Assembly (NCBI RefSeq): GCF_001562255.1
Contig: NZ_CP014301.1
Location: forward strand, 248,001-312,000
Reading direction: 5' to 3'
Origin: Bosea sp. PAMC 26642
GTDB taxonomy: Bacteria; Pseudomonadota; Alphaproteobacteria; Rhizobiales; Beijerinckiaceae
DNA length: 64,000 bases
This document shows, one piece after another, positions 49,120-59,086 of the stretch. The translations under genes and the position numbers were made by a program. The notes under the pieces were generated by a model. The model saw only the letters and a list, made by a program, of their open reading frames with translations. It made no database searches and was not told the DNA's origin. Positions within the stretch are counted from its first letter, which is position 1, and each line of letters opens with the position of its first letter.

Positions 49120-49409
49120 CAGTTGGGTCTCGTTCCAGGTGTTTGTCTTGCGGGGCAGAAACAGGCAGGCGACCGCGTGGTTCCATCGCAATCGTTTCTA
49201 GCGAAACGTTGAGTGACCTCACATGGCGTTGAGGTGGATTCGATGCGGCAGAATTGCGGCGAACGCAGAGCGTGGCTTCATGGCAACAGTATGCCTGCTT
49301 GCGCTGCATGACGAGATGCGTAGGCAGGTGACAGGAAGGGATCGCGTCGTGCCCGAAACAAGTGCGATCTGGCGCGAAATGTCATGTTTAAGGCTTTCTT
49401 CAAGGCTTC

Positions 49410-49422
49410 GTCACAATGTGAC
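49410..49422. promoter_or_regulatory. Palindrome GTCACA-A-TGTGAC upstream of the chemoreceptor gene
   Basis: Perfect 6-bp arms around one base. It lies about 90 bp before the chemoreceptor start in a 395-bp gene-free stretch (49120-49514), which I see as shared regulatory DNA for the divergent L,D-transpeptidase and chemoreceptor genes. The binding factor is unknown. Confidence 0.35.
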
Positions 49423-49514
49423 GGGCCGTCCCTCCAGCTTCCGGAGTCAATGCGTCAGGATTGACGACCTGCGAATGCGGCGAGGCGGCGAATGAACTGG
49501 ACGGGGCGCTCCGC

Positions 49515-51560
49515 ATGAAATCCATCAGGTTCAAGATCATCGCCATGCTTGCGATGATTTCCACAGGCGCGATCCTCTCCGCTGGTCTCAGCCTCTATGC
49601 GCTGTCGCGATCCGCCGATCTCAACGGCCGCTCCAGCACTCAGGGCGACATCGCGTTGCTGACGGAACGGATCAACGCCGTCGTTCTCGGCGTCGTGATG
49701 GATTCACGCGGCATCTACATGTCGAAGACGCTGCAAGAGGCCGATCCCTACGCCAAGGGCATCGAGGCGCGCTTTCCCCAACTCAGGACACTGACCGCCG
49801 ATCTCGCCCGGCTTGTGCCTGCAGGCGAGCGCGATCGCGTCGGCCAGGTCGAGAAGGCCGTCGCCGACTTCATTACCTTCCGCACCGAAACGGTCCGTCT
49901 CGGCCGCGCGGTTTCGCCTGAAGCGGCCAACGCCCAGGGCAACAACGATCTCAATCGCGCCAACCGCAAAGCCCTGAACGACCTTCTCGTGGCTTTCGGC
50001 AAGCGCAACGAGAATGTCGGGAACGCGCTCGGCGACGAGGCGGCGGCCTTTACCGCGCAGGTGCAGTGGATCTTGCCGGTCGTCCTGCTCTCGACGTTGC
50101 TGGCCTCGCTCGCCGCCGCTCTGCTCTTCGCCCGGCGCTCGATCACGCGCCCACTGGTCGATCTCGGAACCGTGATGGAGAAGTTGACCGCCGGCGAAAC
50201 GCAGATGTCCGTGCCCCATACCTCGCGCAAGGACGAGATCGGCGCGATGGCCCGCGCCGTTGCGGTTCTGCGCAAGAGCACCGAGGAGGTCGCCATCCTG
50301 CAGGATCAGGAGCGCACGGCTTCGGCGGCGCGTCTGGCGCGGGCGCAGTCGATGGAGGCGGTGGTTTCCGATGTCGGCGAGGTGGTTGCGGCGGCGGCTG
50401 CGGGCGATTTCTCGGCGCGGCTGCAGATCGACCATGCCGACGAGCAGATGCAGAAGCTGGTCTCCGGCATCAACGAGATCAACGCAGTCGTCGACAGTGC
50501 GACGAGCGAGTTCGCATTGGCCCTGCAGGCTGTGGCCGGCGGCGATCTGACGAGCCGGATCGAGACCGGCTACCTCGGCAAGTTCGCCGAGCTGAAGGGT
50601 GCGATCAACGAGACGGTGGATCGTCTGTCGACGACGGTGCGCACGATCCAGACGACCTCCTCGGATGTCGGTCTGGCAGCGCGCGAGATCAACATGGGCG
50701 CCGACGACCTGTCGAAGCGCACCGAGGAGCAGGCCTCGAGCCTGGAGGAGACCGCCGCCACGACCGAGGAGCTCGCGGCCTCGGTGAAGGCCTCGGCGCA
50801 AGGCGCGCGCCAGGCGGCGACGATCGCCGACGAGGCGATGCAGGCGGCCCAAAGCGGCGGCGCGATCGCGACCGAGGCCGTGGCGGCGATGGCGCGCATC
50901 GAGACGGCCTCGCAGAAGATCTCCGACATCATCCGGGTGATCGACGACATCGCCTTCCAGACCAATCTGCTCGCCCTGAACGCGGCGGTGGAAGCCGCGC
51001 GCGCCGGCGACGCCGGCAAGGGCTTTGCGGTCGTCGCCTCCGAGGTGCGCACGCTGGCGCAGCGCTCGTCCTCGGCCGCCAAGGACATCTCCGGACTGAT
51101 CTCGTCCTCGAACGAGGAGGTCACCGGCGGCGTCAAGCTGGTGCGCCAGGCCGGGGAGCAACTGGCCCGCATCCTCGAGGCCTCGCGCAAGGTCGCCTCG
51201 ACCATCGCCGAGATCTCGACGGCCTCGGCCGAACAGGCCAACGGCATCGACGAGATGAGCCAGGCGGTCGCCCATCTCGACGAGATGACCCAGCAGAATG
51301 CGGCGCTCGCCGAACAGAGCGCGGCCTCGGCGGGCTCGCTCACCGGCAAGATCGGCCAGCTCAACGACCTCGTCGCGGCGTTCAGGACCGGCCAGGACGC
51401 GCCCGGCCGCAGCACCACCCCGGCCGGCGAGCCCGAGCGCCTGCGCAAGCTCGCAGAGGCCGCGTTCGGGCAGGCTCGCCAGCAGGCGGAGGTCCGGCGC
51501 GTTCCGGTCAAAAAGGTCGCCAACGCCCGCGCCAGCGATGCGGGCTGGGAAGAATTCTGA
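49515..51560 (+). CDS. Methyl-accepting chemotaxis protein with C-terminal pentapeptide
   Basis: 681 residues from ATG 49515 ([21 protein letters not shown]). TM1 about 8-30; periplasmic sensing domain about 31-190; TM2 about 193-215; HAMP modules ([21 protein letters not shown] and a second one near 300-370); methylation helices; and the signalling hairpin tip [22 protein letters not shown]. The C-terminus GWEEF fits the CheR/CheB-tethering pentapeptide (x-W-x-x-F). No che genes adjoin, so it is an orphan receptor. Confidence 0.94.
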   Translation: MKSIRFKIIAMLAMISTGAILSAGLSLYALSRSADLNGRSSTQGDIALLTERINAVVLGVVMDSRGIYMSKTLQEADPYAKGIEARFPQLRTLTADLARLVPAGERDRVGQVEKAVADFITFRTETVRLGRAVSPEAANAQGNNDLNRANRKALNDLLVAFGKRNENVGNALGDEAAAFTAQVQWILPVVLLSTLLASLAAALLFARRSITRPLVDLGTVMEKLTAGETQMSVPHTSRKDEIGAMARAVAVLRKSTEEVAILQDQERTASAARLARAQSMEAVVSDVGEVVAAAAAGDFSARLQIDHADEQMQKLVSGINEINAVVDSATSEFALALQAVAGGDLTSRIETGYLGKFAELKGAINETVDRLSTTVRTIQTTSSDVGLAAREINMGADDLSKRTEEQASSLEETAATTEELAASVKASAQGARQAATIADEAMQAAQSGGAIATEAVAAMARIETASQKISDIIRVIDDIAFQTNLLALNAAVEAARAGDAGKGFAVVASEVRTLAQRSSSAAKDISGLISSSNEEVTGGVKLVRQAGEQLARILEASRKVASTIAEISTASAEQANGIDEMSQAVAHLDEMTQQNAALAEQSAASAGSLTGKIGQLNDLVAAFRTGQDAPGRSTTPAGEPERLRKLAEAAFGQARQQAEVRRVPVKKVANARASDAGWEEF

Positions 51561-51596
51561 GGCGATATCGAGAGCCGAAACGCTCCGCCCTGGCAT

Positions 51597-52007
51597 TCAG
51601 GTCGCGCGGCCGGCGTCCATCATGATCGCGGCGATATGGTCGTAAAGCGCTGCCCAGGCGTGCGCGACCTCGGGAGTATGCGCCGGGCCAAGCGATGTCT
51701 TCATCGTCCAGAGCAGGGCTTCGCGGATCTTCGCATAATGCTCGTCGTGGACGCCGTAGCTCTTGTGGTTGCGTCCGAGTCGCTTCAACAGCGTCGTCAG
51801 GCCGTCACGGTCGTTCAGGGTGGCGATCGCGACCGTCAGCATTTCCATCAGCTTGACGCCTTGGGTCGACATGTCGCCCTTGAACAACGACAGTGTCTCC
51901 GCCGCGATCTCGAACAGCCGACCATAGAACAGCGTCGCCGTTTCGGCCTTGCGGCGGTGAAGATGGGCGAAGCTTTCGCGCACCAGCGCGATGTCGTCAG
52001 CTCGCAT
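51597..52007 (-). CDS. Single-domain globin (flavohemoglobin-like)
   Basis: 136 residues from ATG 52007, preceded by GGGGGA. The globin fold is supported by Phe42 (CD1, LFKGD) and proximal His81 in GRNHKSYGV followed by HYAKIREALLW as in flavohemoglobin globin domains, but the reductase domain is absent. Binds heme and likely O2/NO or acts as a sensor. Converges with the chemoreceptor gene (36-bp gap). Confidence 0.88.
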   Translation of the reverse strand: MRADDIALVRESFAHLHRRKAETATLFYGRLFEIAAETLSLFKGDMSTQGVKLMEMLTVAIATLNDRDGLTTLLKRLGRNHKSYGVHDEHYAKIREALLWTMKTSLGPAHTPEVAHAWAALYDHIAAIMMDAGRAT

Positions 52008-52119
52008 CCGGTCCCCCGTTGCCGCCTTAAAGCCGATGTCCCACATGCGGCGGGAGCAATTGCGTCCAAGGTTGGCGAGGGCGACGATACCACGACCGCC
52101 GGCGTTCTGCGAAACCGGC

Positions 52120-53535
52120 TCAGATTGTGCCGTCGCTTTCCGGGCGGACCACCAGAAGTCCGAACCGCTCGCGCTGCCACCACCGCCACAGCATCAGCAT
52201 CGCCACGATGCCGAGCCCCGTTGCCAGGCCGATCCAGATGCCGACGCCTGCCAGCGGCGTCCAGAAACCCAGTGCGGCCGAGAGCGGCAGCCCGATCCCC
52301 CAATAGCCGAGCCCGGCGATCAGCATCGGCACGCGCGTATCGCCTAGACCTCGCAGGATGCTGGACCCGACCACCTGCACGCCGTCGGCGATCTGGAAGA
52401 TGGCTGCGTAGAACAGGAAGACGGCGGCGAGTTCCGCCGCCGCCGCTGCGCCCGGCCGTCCGGCATCGAGGAACGGCCCGACCAGCAGTTGCGGCACCAG
52501 AAGCATCAGCAGGGCAGTCGCCGCCATGAACGCCGTGGCGAGCCCCATCGCGGTCGCGCCGGCCCTCGTTATGCCCTCTGTGTCGCCCGCGCCGAACGCC
52601 CGCCCGACGCGCACGGTTCCGGCCTGGCCGATCCCCAGCGGCACCATGAAGGTCAGCGATGCGATCTGGATCGCGATGGCGTGTGCCGCCAGCGAGGTCT
52701 GCCCGAGCAGGCCCATCAGAAAGGCGGCGCCGTTGAAGATCAACACCTCGAAGGCAACCGTGATCCCGATCGGCAGGCCAAGCCGCCAGAAAGCCCGGAA
52801 ACGCGGCCAGTCCGCGACCCAAAAGCGTCCGAACAGGCGGTAACGCCGAAAACGCCGATCAAACGCGACCGCACCCGCCACGCCCAGGAACATCAGCGTC
52901 GATGACAACGTGGTCGCGAGGCCCGAGCCCGGCAGGCCGAGCTCCGGAAAGCCGAGCCGGCCGAACATCAGGCACCAGTTCGCGAAGGCGTTGAAGCCGA
53001 CGGCGACGATCGCGACGACGAAGGCGGCGAACGGCCGCTGCAGCGCGGCGACGAAGCCGCGCAGCACGAGGTACCCGAAGAACGGCAGCAGACTCCACTG
53101 CAGCGTCCGCAGATAGGAGGCGGCCGCCTGCGAGAGAGCCGGATCCTGGCCTAGCGCCGGCAGGATGACGTCGGCCTGCCACAAGAAGAGCCACATCGGG
53201 CCGACCAGCGTGACAGCCGCCCAAAACCCCTGGCGCACCGTGCGGCGCACCTCGCGCACGGCATGGCGGTTGGCGCCAAGTTCGATCGAGATCATCGGCG
53301 AGACCGCGCTCATCACGCCGATGCCGAAGATCAGCATGGCCATGTAGAGATTGGCGCCGAGAGCGCCGGCCGCCAGCGCCTGCGGGCCGAGCTGGCCCAT
53401 CATCAGCACGTCGGTCGTGGTCATCGCCGTCTGGGCAAGATTGGTCAGCACCATCGGCCAGCTCAGCGCCAGCATGGCTTTGGCTTCGCTGAACCAGGGG
53501 TTCACCGGGCGGATCGACTGGGCAAGCTCCGACAT
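52120..53535 (-). CDS. MATE family efflux transporter (NorM-like)
   Basis: 471 residues from ATG 53535 (MSELAQSIRPVNPWFSEAKAMLALSWPMVLTNLAQTAMTTTDVLMMG), with 12 membrane segments. The helix-1 and helix-7 repeats (SWPMVLTNL and LGLPIGITVAFEVLIFNGAAFLMG) and the APVL-like loop GLGDTRVPML are typical. Na+- or H+-driven drug/metabolite efflux. Divergent from the amidase gene at 53747. Confidence 0.93.
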   Translation of the reverse strand: MSELAQSIRPVNPWFSEAKAMLALSWPMVLTNLAQTAMTTTDVLMMGQLGPQALAAGALGANLYMAMLIFGIGVMSAVSPMISIELGANRHAVREVRRTVRQGFWAAVTLVGPMWLFLWQADVILPALGQDPALSQAAASYLRTLQWSLLPFFGYLVLRGFVAALQRPFAAFVVAIVAVGFNAFANWCLMFGRLGFPELGLPGSGLATTLSSTLMFLGVAGAVAFDRRFRRYRLFGRFWVADWPRFRAFWRLGLPIGITVAFEVLIFNGAAFLMGLLGQTSLAAHAIAIQIASLTFMVPLGIGQAGTVRVGRAFGAGDTEGITRAGATAMGLATAFMAATALLMLLVPQLLVGPFLDAGRPGAAAAAELAAVFLFYAAIFQIADGVQVVGSSILRGLGDTRVPMLIAGLGYWGIGLPLSAALGFWTPLAGVGIWIGLATGLGIVAMLMLWRWWQRERFGLLVVRPESDGTI

Positions 53536-53746
53536 GGCCGTCGCTTCTAGCTGTCCTTCGCTCCGGGCGACAGCCATCGACGGACAGGCGCGATCCGCGC
53601 GCCATGCGCAGGCGTCCATTGCAAACGTACTGGCTCCGCCGTTGCGGGCAGGCCATCATCCGCGTCATGTGGGCGGCACAATCGCCGATCTGCCCTGCCG
53701 AGCGCCGACTGGCGCGACGCCTGCGCCCAGTCGAAGGAGACCGATT

Positions 53747-55159
53747 ATGACTGCCATCGCATCCCTCTCCGCAGCCGAACTCGGCCCGCTCTTCGTCTCC
53801 CGCGCTCTCTCCCCCGTCGAGGTGGCCAGGGACGCGCTCGACCGCATCGAGCGCTTCGAGCCTGAGATCAACGCCTTCGTGGTGCGGGATGCGAAGGTGA
53901 CGCTGGCGATGGCGCAAGCGGCCGAAGCCCGCCACCTGAAAGGCGCGGCGCTCGGGCCGCTCGACGGCGTACCGGTCACCATCAAGGACAACATCGGCAT
54001 CGCCGGCTGGCCGATGCGGCGCGGCTCTGCGGTCGGCTCGGACGCTCCCTGGCCCGATGACGCCCCGGCCGCGGCCCGCCTGCGCGAGGCCGGCTGCGTC
54101 TTCCTCGGCAAGACGACGATGCCGGAATATGGCTGGAAAGGCGTCGGCGATTCGCCGCTCTCCGGCATCACGCGCAATCCCTGGGACACGGCGACCGGCC
54201 CCGGCGGCTCCTCGGCGGGTGCTGCCTCCTGTGCCGCGCTCAATCTCGGCTGCATCCATATCGGCACAGACGGGGCCGGCTCGGTGCGCATTCCCGCCGC
54301 CTTCACCGGTGTCGTCGGCCTCAAGCCCACCTATGGTCGGGTACCTGCCTATCCCGTCTCGACGATGGGCTTCCTCGCCCATCTCGGTCCGCTGACGCGT
54401 ACGGTCACTGATACGGCGCTGGCGATGAACGCGATCGGCCGGCCCGACAACCGCGACATGACGGCGATGATCGACGAGCCACCGGATTTCGTGGCCGCTC
54501 TAAAGGGCGGCGTGAAGGGATTGCGCATCGCCTGGTCGCCGAGGCTCGGCGGCGACGTGAAAGTCGATCCGGAGATCGCGGCGCTGGCGCGCGAAGCGGC
54601 ACTGGCCTTCCGCGATCTCGGCGCAAGCGTCGAGGAGGTCGATCCCGGCTTCGACGATCCGATCGAGACCCTGATGACGATCTGGTCGGCCGGTGCCGCC
54701 CTCGCCCTGCGCAGCGCCGGGCCGCAGGATCGCACCCGGATGGATCCCGGCCTTGTTGCGGTTGCGGAAGCCGGCGAGCGCGTCGCGGGCTCTGCTTATG
54801 TCGATGCCCTGCTCAACCAGCGCAACGCGCTTGCCCACCATATGGCGCAATTTCATGCACGCTTCGACCTGTTGCTGACGCCGACCTTGCCGCTGCCGGC
54901 CTTCGCGGTCGGTGCCAACACGCCCGAGCACGGCGCCTATGGCGATGACTGGACACGCTGGACGCCGTTCACCTATCCTTTCAACATCACGCAGGCGCCG
55001 GCGATTTCGCTGCCCTGCGGGCTGACGAAGGCAGGGTTGCCGGCAGGACTGCAACTCGCTGGGGCATTCGGGCACGACACCCTGGTGCTACGCGCGGCCG
55101 CCGCCTTCGAGACGGCACGGCCTTTCGCCCGCATCGACGCGCCGATCAGGTCGCTTTGA
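53747..55159 (+). CDS. Amidase signature family amidase
   Basis: 470 residues. A strong GGAG precedes ATG 53747. Triad: lysine in VPVTIKDNIG (about residue 80) and serines in PGGSSAGAASCAA and TDGAGSVRIPA (about 155-180). Not closely similar to the amidase at 17631-19043. No signal peptide. It lies upstream of an ABC peptide-type binding protein and permease genes, so an imported amide is the likely substrate. Confidence 0.9.
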   Translation: MTAIASLSAAELGPLFVSRALSPVEVARDALDRIERFEPEINAFVVRDAKVTLAMAQAAEARHLKGAALGPLDGVPVTIKDNIGIAGWPMRRGSAVGSDAPWPDDAPAAARLREAGCVFLGKTTMPEYGWKGVGDSPLSGITRNPWDTATGPGGSSAGAASCAALNLGCIHIGTDGAGSVRIPAAFTGVVGLKPTYGRVPAYPVSTMGFLAHLGPLTRTVTDTALAMNAIGRPDNRDMTAMIDEPPDFVAALKGGVKGLRIAWSPRLGGDVKVDPEIAALAREAALAFRDLGASVEEVDPGFDDPIETLMTIWSAGAALALRSAGPQDRTRMDPGLVAVAEAGERVAGSAYVDALLNQRNALAHHMAQFHARFDLLLTPTLPLPAFAVGANTPEHGAYGDDWTRWTPFTYPFNITQAPAISLPCGLTKAGLPAGLQLAGAFGHDTLVLRAAAAFETARPFARIDAPIRSL

Positions 55160-55380
55160 CGTCGAGGTTAGGCGTTGTTCCGCCCGACCAATGAAATCCG
55201 TATAAAATTCCGCGACATGGAGGCGCTTCCCGGAACTCGGTTCCGTTTGGCACGAAGCCTGCAAGTCGGCGGCCGGCTGTGGGCGCTCGGCCAGGTGTGT
55301 TGTCACGGCGGATGTTTTCTGCCCAAACTCGCGCCAAGGTCGCCCGCCTAGAGGTTGCCGCTACAGGGGAGTAACGTGAC

Positions 55381-56979
55381 ATGGACCGCAGGACGTTTCT
55401 GAAATCCGCAGCCGGAACGGGTGCGCTTGCCGCGACCGGCGCCTTGTCGCTGCCGGCCCTGTCGCAAGGCACTGCGGCCAAGACGCTGCGCTTCGTGCCG
55501 CAGGCCAACCTCGCCAATTTCGATCCGATCTGGGGCACGCAATACGTCGTGCGCAATGCGGCGGCCCTGGTCTGGGACACGCTCTACGGCATCGATTCCA
55601 AGTTCCAGCCGCAGCGCCAGATGGTCGAATCGGAGACGGTCTCCGCTGATGGCCTGGTCTGGACCTTCAAGCTGCGGCCGGGCCTCAAATTCCATGACGG
55701 TGCGCCCGTCACATCCAAAGACGTCGTCCAGAGCCTGAAGCGCTGGCAGGCCCGCGATCCGATGGGCCTGATGATCAAGGCGATCGAGGTCGAACTCGCC
55801 CCCGTCGACGACACGAGCTGGACCTGGAAGCTCAGCAAGCCTTATCCCAAGATGCTGCTGGCGATGGGCAAGAACAATGCGCCCTGCACCTTCATCATGC
55901 CCGAGCGCATCGCCAAGACCGACCCGTTCACGCAGATCACCGAATATATCGGTTCGGGCCCGATGAAGTTCATGCGCGCCGAATGGGTGCCCGGCGCCAA
56001 GGCCGTGTTCGAGAAATTCGCCGACTACGTGCCGCGCTCGGAGCCCGCCGACTGGCTTGCCGGCGGCAAGAAGATGCTGGTCGACCGCATCGAATGGGTG
56101 ATCATCCCCGATCCAGCGACGGCAGCCGCCGCGCTCCAGAGCGGCGAGATCGACTGGTGGGAGACGCCGATCTCCGATCTCGTGCCGGTTCTCAAGAAGA
56201 ACGCCAACGTCAATGTCGATATCGGCGATCCGCTCGGCAATGTCGGCGCGTTCCGCATGAACCATCTCTTCCCGCCCTTCAACAATGTGAAGGTGCGCCG
56301 TGCGGTCATGACCGCGCTGAACCAGGAAGACTACATGCGCTCGATCGTCGGCGACGACGACAAGCTCTGGAAGAACATGCCGAGCTATTTTACGCCCGGC
56401 ACGCCGCTTTATTCTGAAGAGGGCGGCGAGATCCTGAAGAAGCGCAACGTCGCCGAAGCCAAGAAGCTGCTTGCCGAATCCGGCTACAAGGACGAGCCGG
56501 TGGTTTGCGTGGTGGCGCAGGACATGGCCGCGACCAAGTCGATGGGCGACGTCACGGCCGAACTGCTCAAGAGCATCGGCATGAAGGTCGATTTCGTCGC
56601 CACCGACTGGGGTACCGTCGGTGCGCGCCGCGCTCAGAAGACGCCTCCGGGTCAGGGCGGCTGGAGCATGTTCCACACCTGGCATGCCGGCGCCGACTGC
56701 ACCAATCCGGCCGCCTACACGGCCATTCGCGCCAATGGCGACAAGGCCTGGTTCGGCTGGCCCAACGTCCCGGCGGTCGAGGATCAGGTCACGGCCTGGT
56801 TCGAAGCGAAGAACCTCGACGAGGAGAAGGCTGCCATCGCCAAGCTCAACAAGGCCGCGATGGAAGAGGTCGTCTACGCGCCGACCGGTTTTTATCTCGG
56901 CTACCAGGCTTGGCGGAAGAACGTCACCGGCGTCGCCAGCGGACCGCTGCCCTTCTTCTGGGGCGTCGCCAAGGCCTGA
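55381..56979 (+). CDS. ABC transporter substrate-binding protein, peptide type, Tat-exported
   Basis: 532 residues. N-terminus MDRRTFLKSAAGTGALAATGA is a twin-arginine signal (RRTFLK). Family-5 binding domain (FKLRPGLKFHDGAPVTSKDV near 100, GSGPMKF near 200). A GGGGAG ribosome site precedes the ATG. Distinct from the two orphan binding proteins at 15985 and 32691. Two permease genes follow, so this is the ligand receptor of a Dpp/Opp-like importer. Confidence 0.93.
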   Translation: MDRRTFLKSAAGTGALAATGALSLPALSQGTAAKTLRFVPQANLANFDPIWGTQYVVRNAAALVWDTLYGIDSKFQPQRQMVESETVSADGLVWTFKLRPGLKFHDGAPVTSKDVVQSLKRWQARDPMGLMIKAIEVELAPVDDTSWTWKLSKPYPKMLLAMGKNNAPCTFIMPERIAKTDPFTQITEYIGSGPMKFMRAEWVPGAKAVFEKFADYVPRSEPADWLAGGKKMLVDRIEWVIIPDPATAAAALQSGEIDWWETPISDLVPVLKKNANVNVDIGDPLGNVGAFRMNHLFPPFNNVKVRRAVMTALNQEDYMRSIVGDDDKLWKNMPSYFTPGTPLYSEEGGEILKKRNVAEAKKLLAESGYKDEPVVCVVAQDMAATKSMGDVTAELLKSIGMKVDFVATDWGTVGARRAQKTPPGQGGWSMFHTWHAGADCTNPAAYTAIRANGDKAWFGWPNVPAVEDQVTAWFEAKNLDEEKAAIAKLNKAAMEEVVYAPTGFYLGYQAWRKNVTGVASGPLPFFWGVAKA

Positions 56980-57114
56980 TTCCGGCGTCCGGGGGGGGGC
57001 GGCTCGCCGTCCCCTTGGATCGCCTGTCGCGATCGCCGGCGAGGCTGCCGGTGATGGGTTACCAGGCTCTGCACGAGCGGCCAGCACCGGGGCGCTGAGA
57101 ACAACGGGATCAAC

Positions 57115-58056
57115 ATGCTCGCATTCATCGTCAGGCGGATCATCACCACGATACCGGTCATGGGGTTCGTGGCGCTGTTCGTCTTCTCGCTGCTCTACAT
57201 CGCGCCAGGCGACCCGGCCGCGGTCATCGCCGGCGATCAGGCCTCGCCGGCCGATGTCGAGAAGATCAGGGCCAGCCTCGGCCTCGACCGGCCCTATCTC
57301 ATCCGCTTCGGCGAATGGTTCTTCCGCGTTCTGCAGGGCGATCTCGGCACCTCGATCTTCACCTCGCTGCCGGTCACCCAGCTCATCTCGCAGCGCATCG
57401 AGCCCACCGTGTCGCTGATGCTGCTGACGCTGATCTTCGCCGTCGTCGTTGCCGTGCCGATGGGCGTGATCGCCGCCTGGAAGGCCGGCAGCTGGATCGA
57501 CCGTAGCGTCGTCGCCTTCGCCGTCTTCGGATTTTCGGTGCCGGTCTTCGTCGTCGGCTATCTTTTGGCTTACGTCTTCGCGCTGCAACTCGACTGGGTG
57601 CCGGTGCAGGGCTACACGCCGATTTCGCAGGGCATCTGGCCCTGGTTCAGAAATCTGATCCTGCCTGCGATCACGCTCGGTTTCGTCTATATCGCGCTTA
57701 TCGCCCGTATCACCCGCGCCACCATGCTCGAAGTGCTGCAGCAGGACTATGTCCGGACTGCCGAGGCCAAGGGCGTCGGGCAGCGCAACGTGCTCTTCGT
57801 ACACGCGCTGAAGAATGCGGCCGTGCCGGTCATCACGATCATCGGCATCGGCGTGGCGCTGCTGATCGGCGGCGCCGTCGTCACCGAGAGCGTTTTCGCC
57901 ATTCCGGGTCTCGGCCGGCTGACGCTCGATGCGATCCTGCGCCGCGACTATCCCGTCATCCAGGGCGTCGTGCTGATCTTCAGCTTCGTCTACGTTCTGG
58001 TGAACCTGCTCGTGGACGTGATCTATACCCTTGTTGATCCGAGGATACGGTATTGA
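57115..58056 (+). CDS. ABC transporter permease, DppB type
   Basis: 313 residues with six membrane segments. The N-terminal MLAFIVRRIITTIPVMGFVALFVFSLLYIAPGDPA is the classic DppB/OppB start. The EAA loop (RTAEAKGVGQRNVLFVHALKNA) contacts the ATPase. The TGA overlaps the next gene's TTG as TTGA. Preceded by a 135-bp gap containing a nine-G tract (56991-56999). Confidence 0.94.
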   Translation: MLAFIVRRIITTIPVMGFVALFVFSLLYIAPGDPAAVIAGDQASPADVEKIRASLGLDRPYLIRFGEWFFRVLQGDLGTSIFTSLPVTQLISQRIEPTVSLMLLTLIFAVVVAVPMGVIAAWKAGSWIDRSVVAFAVFGFSVPVFVVGYLLAYVFALQLDWVPVQGYTPISQGIWPWFRNLILPAITLGFVYIALIARITRATMLEVLQQDYVRTAEAKGVGQRNVLFVHALKNAAVPVITIIGIGVALLIGGAVVTESVFAIPGLGRLTLDAILRRDYPVIQGVVLIFSFVYVLVNLLVDVIYTLVDPRIRY

Positions 58057-58949
58057 GCGCCTCAACCGCCCCATCCGCCCCCATCGAGACGATCGCCGCA
58101 GAGGTGCCCGTCGCGGCTCCTCGCAAGCGCTCCTATTGGCGCAAGCATCCCGCCGTGACGGTCGGGGCCGTTCTGCTGCTGACGATGATCTTCATCGCGG
58201 TCTTCGCCCCCCTGCTCTGGACCGTCGATCCGACCGCGATCTCGACCTCGCGGCGCACGCGTGTGCCCTCCGAGCTTTACTGGTTCGGCACGGACATGCT
58301 GGGCCGCGACATCTATTCGCGTGTGACCTATGGCGCGCGCGTCTCGCTGCTGGTGGGCTTCAGCGTCGCTTTTTGCGCCTCCGTCATCGGGCTCTCCATC
58401 GGCCTCTTCGCCGGATTCGTCCGCTGGGCCGACGGCATCGTCATGCGGATCATCGACGGCATGATGTCGATCCCGCCGATCCTGCTCGCGATCGCGCTGA
58501 TGGCCCTGACGCGCGGCTCCGTCCAGAACGTCATCATCGCGATCACGCTTGCCGAGATTCCGCGCGTCGCCCGGCTGGTCCGCAGCGTCGTGCTGTCCCT
58601 CCGCGAGCAGCCCTATGTCGAGGCGGCGGTGTCCCAGGGCGCCCGCGTTCCGCGCATCATCTTCCGCCACATCCTGCCCAACACGGTGGCTCCTATGATG
58701 GTGCAGGCAACCTATATCTGCGCCAGCGCCATGATCGTCGAGGCGATCCTGTCCTTTATCGGCGCGGGTGTGCCACCGGCGACACCGTCCTGGGGCAACA
58801 TCATGGCTGAGGGCAGGGCGCTTTGGCAGGTTCGGCCGCACATCATCTTCTTCCCGGCGCTGTTCCTCTCGATCACCGTGCTGGCCGTGAACCTGCTTGG
58901 CGACGGATTGCGCGACTCGCTGGATCCACGTCTGGCAAAGGCGTTGTGA
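58053..58949 (+). CDS. ABC transporter permease, DppC type (TTG start)
   Basis: 298 residues. The start codon is TTG at 58053 (MSASTAPSAPIETIAAEV), supported by a GAGGA 9 bp upstream and the TTGA overlap with the partner permease. N-terminal OppC domain, then the EAA loop EAAVSQGARVPRIIFRHILPNT. No DppD/DppF ATPase gene follows: the next genes are unrelated, so the importer must borrow ATPases encoded elsewhere. Confidence 0.93.
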   Translation: MSASTAPSAPIETIAAEVPVAAPRKRSYWRKHPAVTVGAVLLLTMIFIAVFAPLLWTVDPTAISTSRRTRVPSELYWFGTDMLGRDIYSRVTYGARVSLLVGFSVAFCASVIGLSIGLFAGFVRWADGIVMRIIDGMMSIPPILLAIALMALTRGSVQNVIIAITLAEIPRVARLVRSVVLSLREQPYVEAAVSQGARVPRIIFRHILPNTVAPMMVQATYICASAMIVEAILSFIGAGVPPATPSWGNIMAEGRALWQVRPHIIFFPALFLSITVLAVNLLGDGLRDSLDPRLAKAL

Positions 58950-59086
58950 CTGGGGTTTGGATATCGGTCGAGAAGGGCGCGCAAACGGCGCGGGCCGAGG
59001 CCTTGAAGCATAGGTGGCGCGCGACGGCGCAGTCGCGCAATACGCGCGGGCTAGACTGCGCGGCAAGCGAACTGCTCGCGTCCCGC

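Noticed and set aside
49223..49495. A 90-codon frame in the gap before the chemoreceptor
   Set aside because: Cys/Arg-rich, no ribosome site and no similarity to known small proteins; the region looks regulatory.
49704..51596. A 630-codon open frame antisense to the chemoreceptor
   Set aside because: The chemoreceptor signalling domain is unmistakable; the antisense frame has no family features.
55348..58074. A 908-codon open frame antisense to the ABC binding protein and permease
   Set aside because: It spans two clear genes and their gap, reads as Arg/Asp/His-rich shadow and has no domain.
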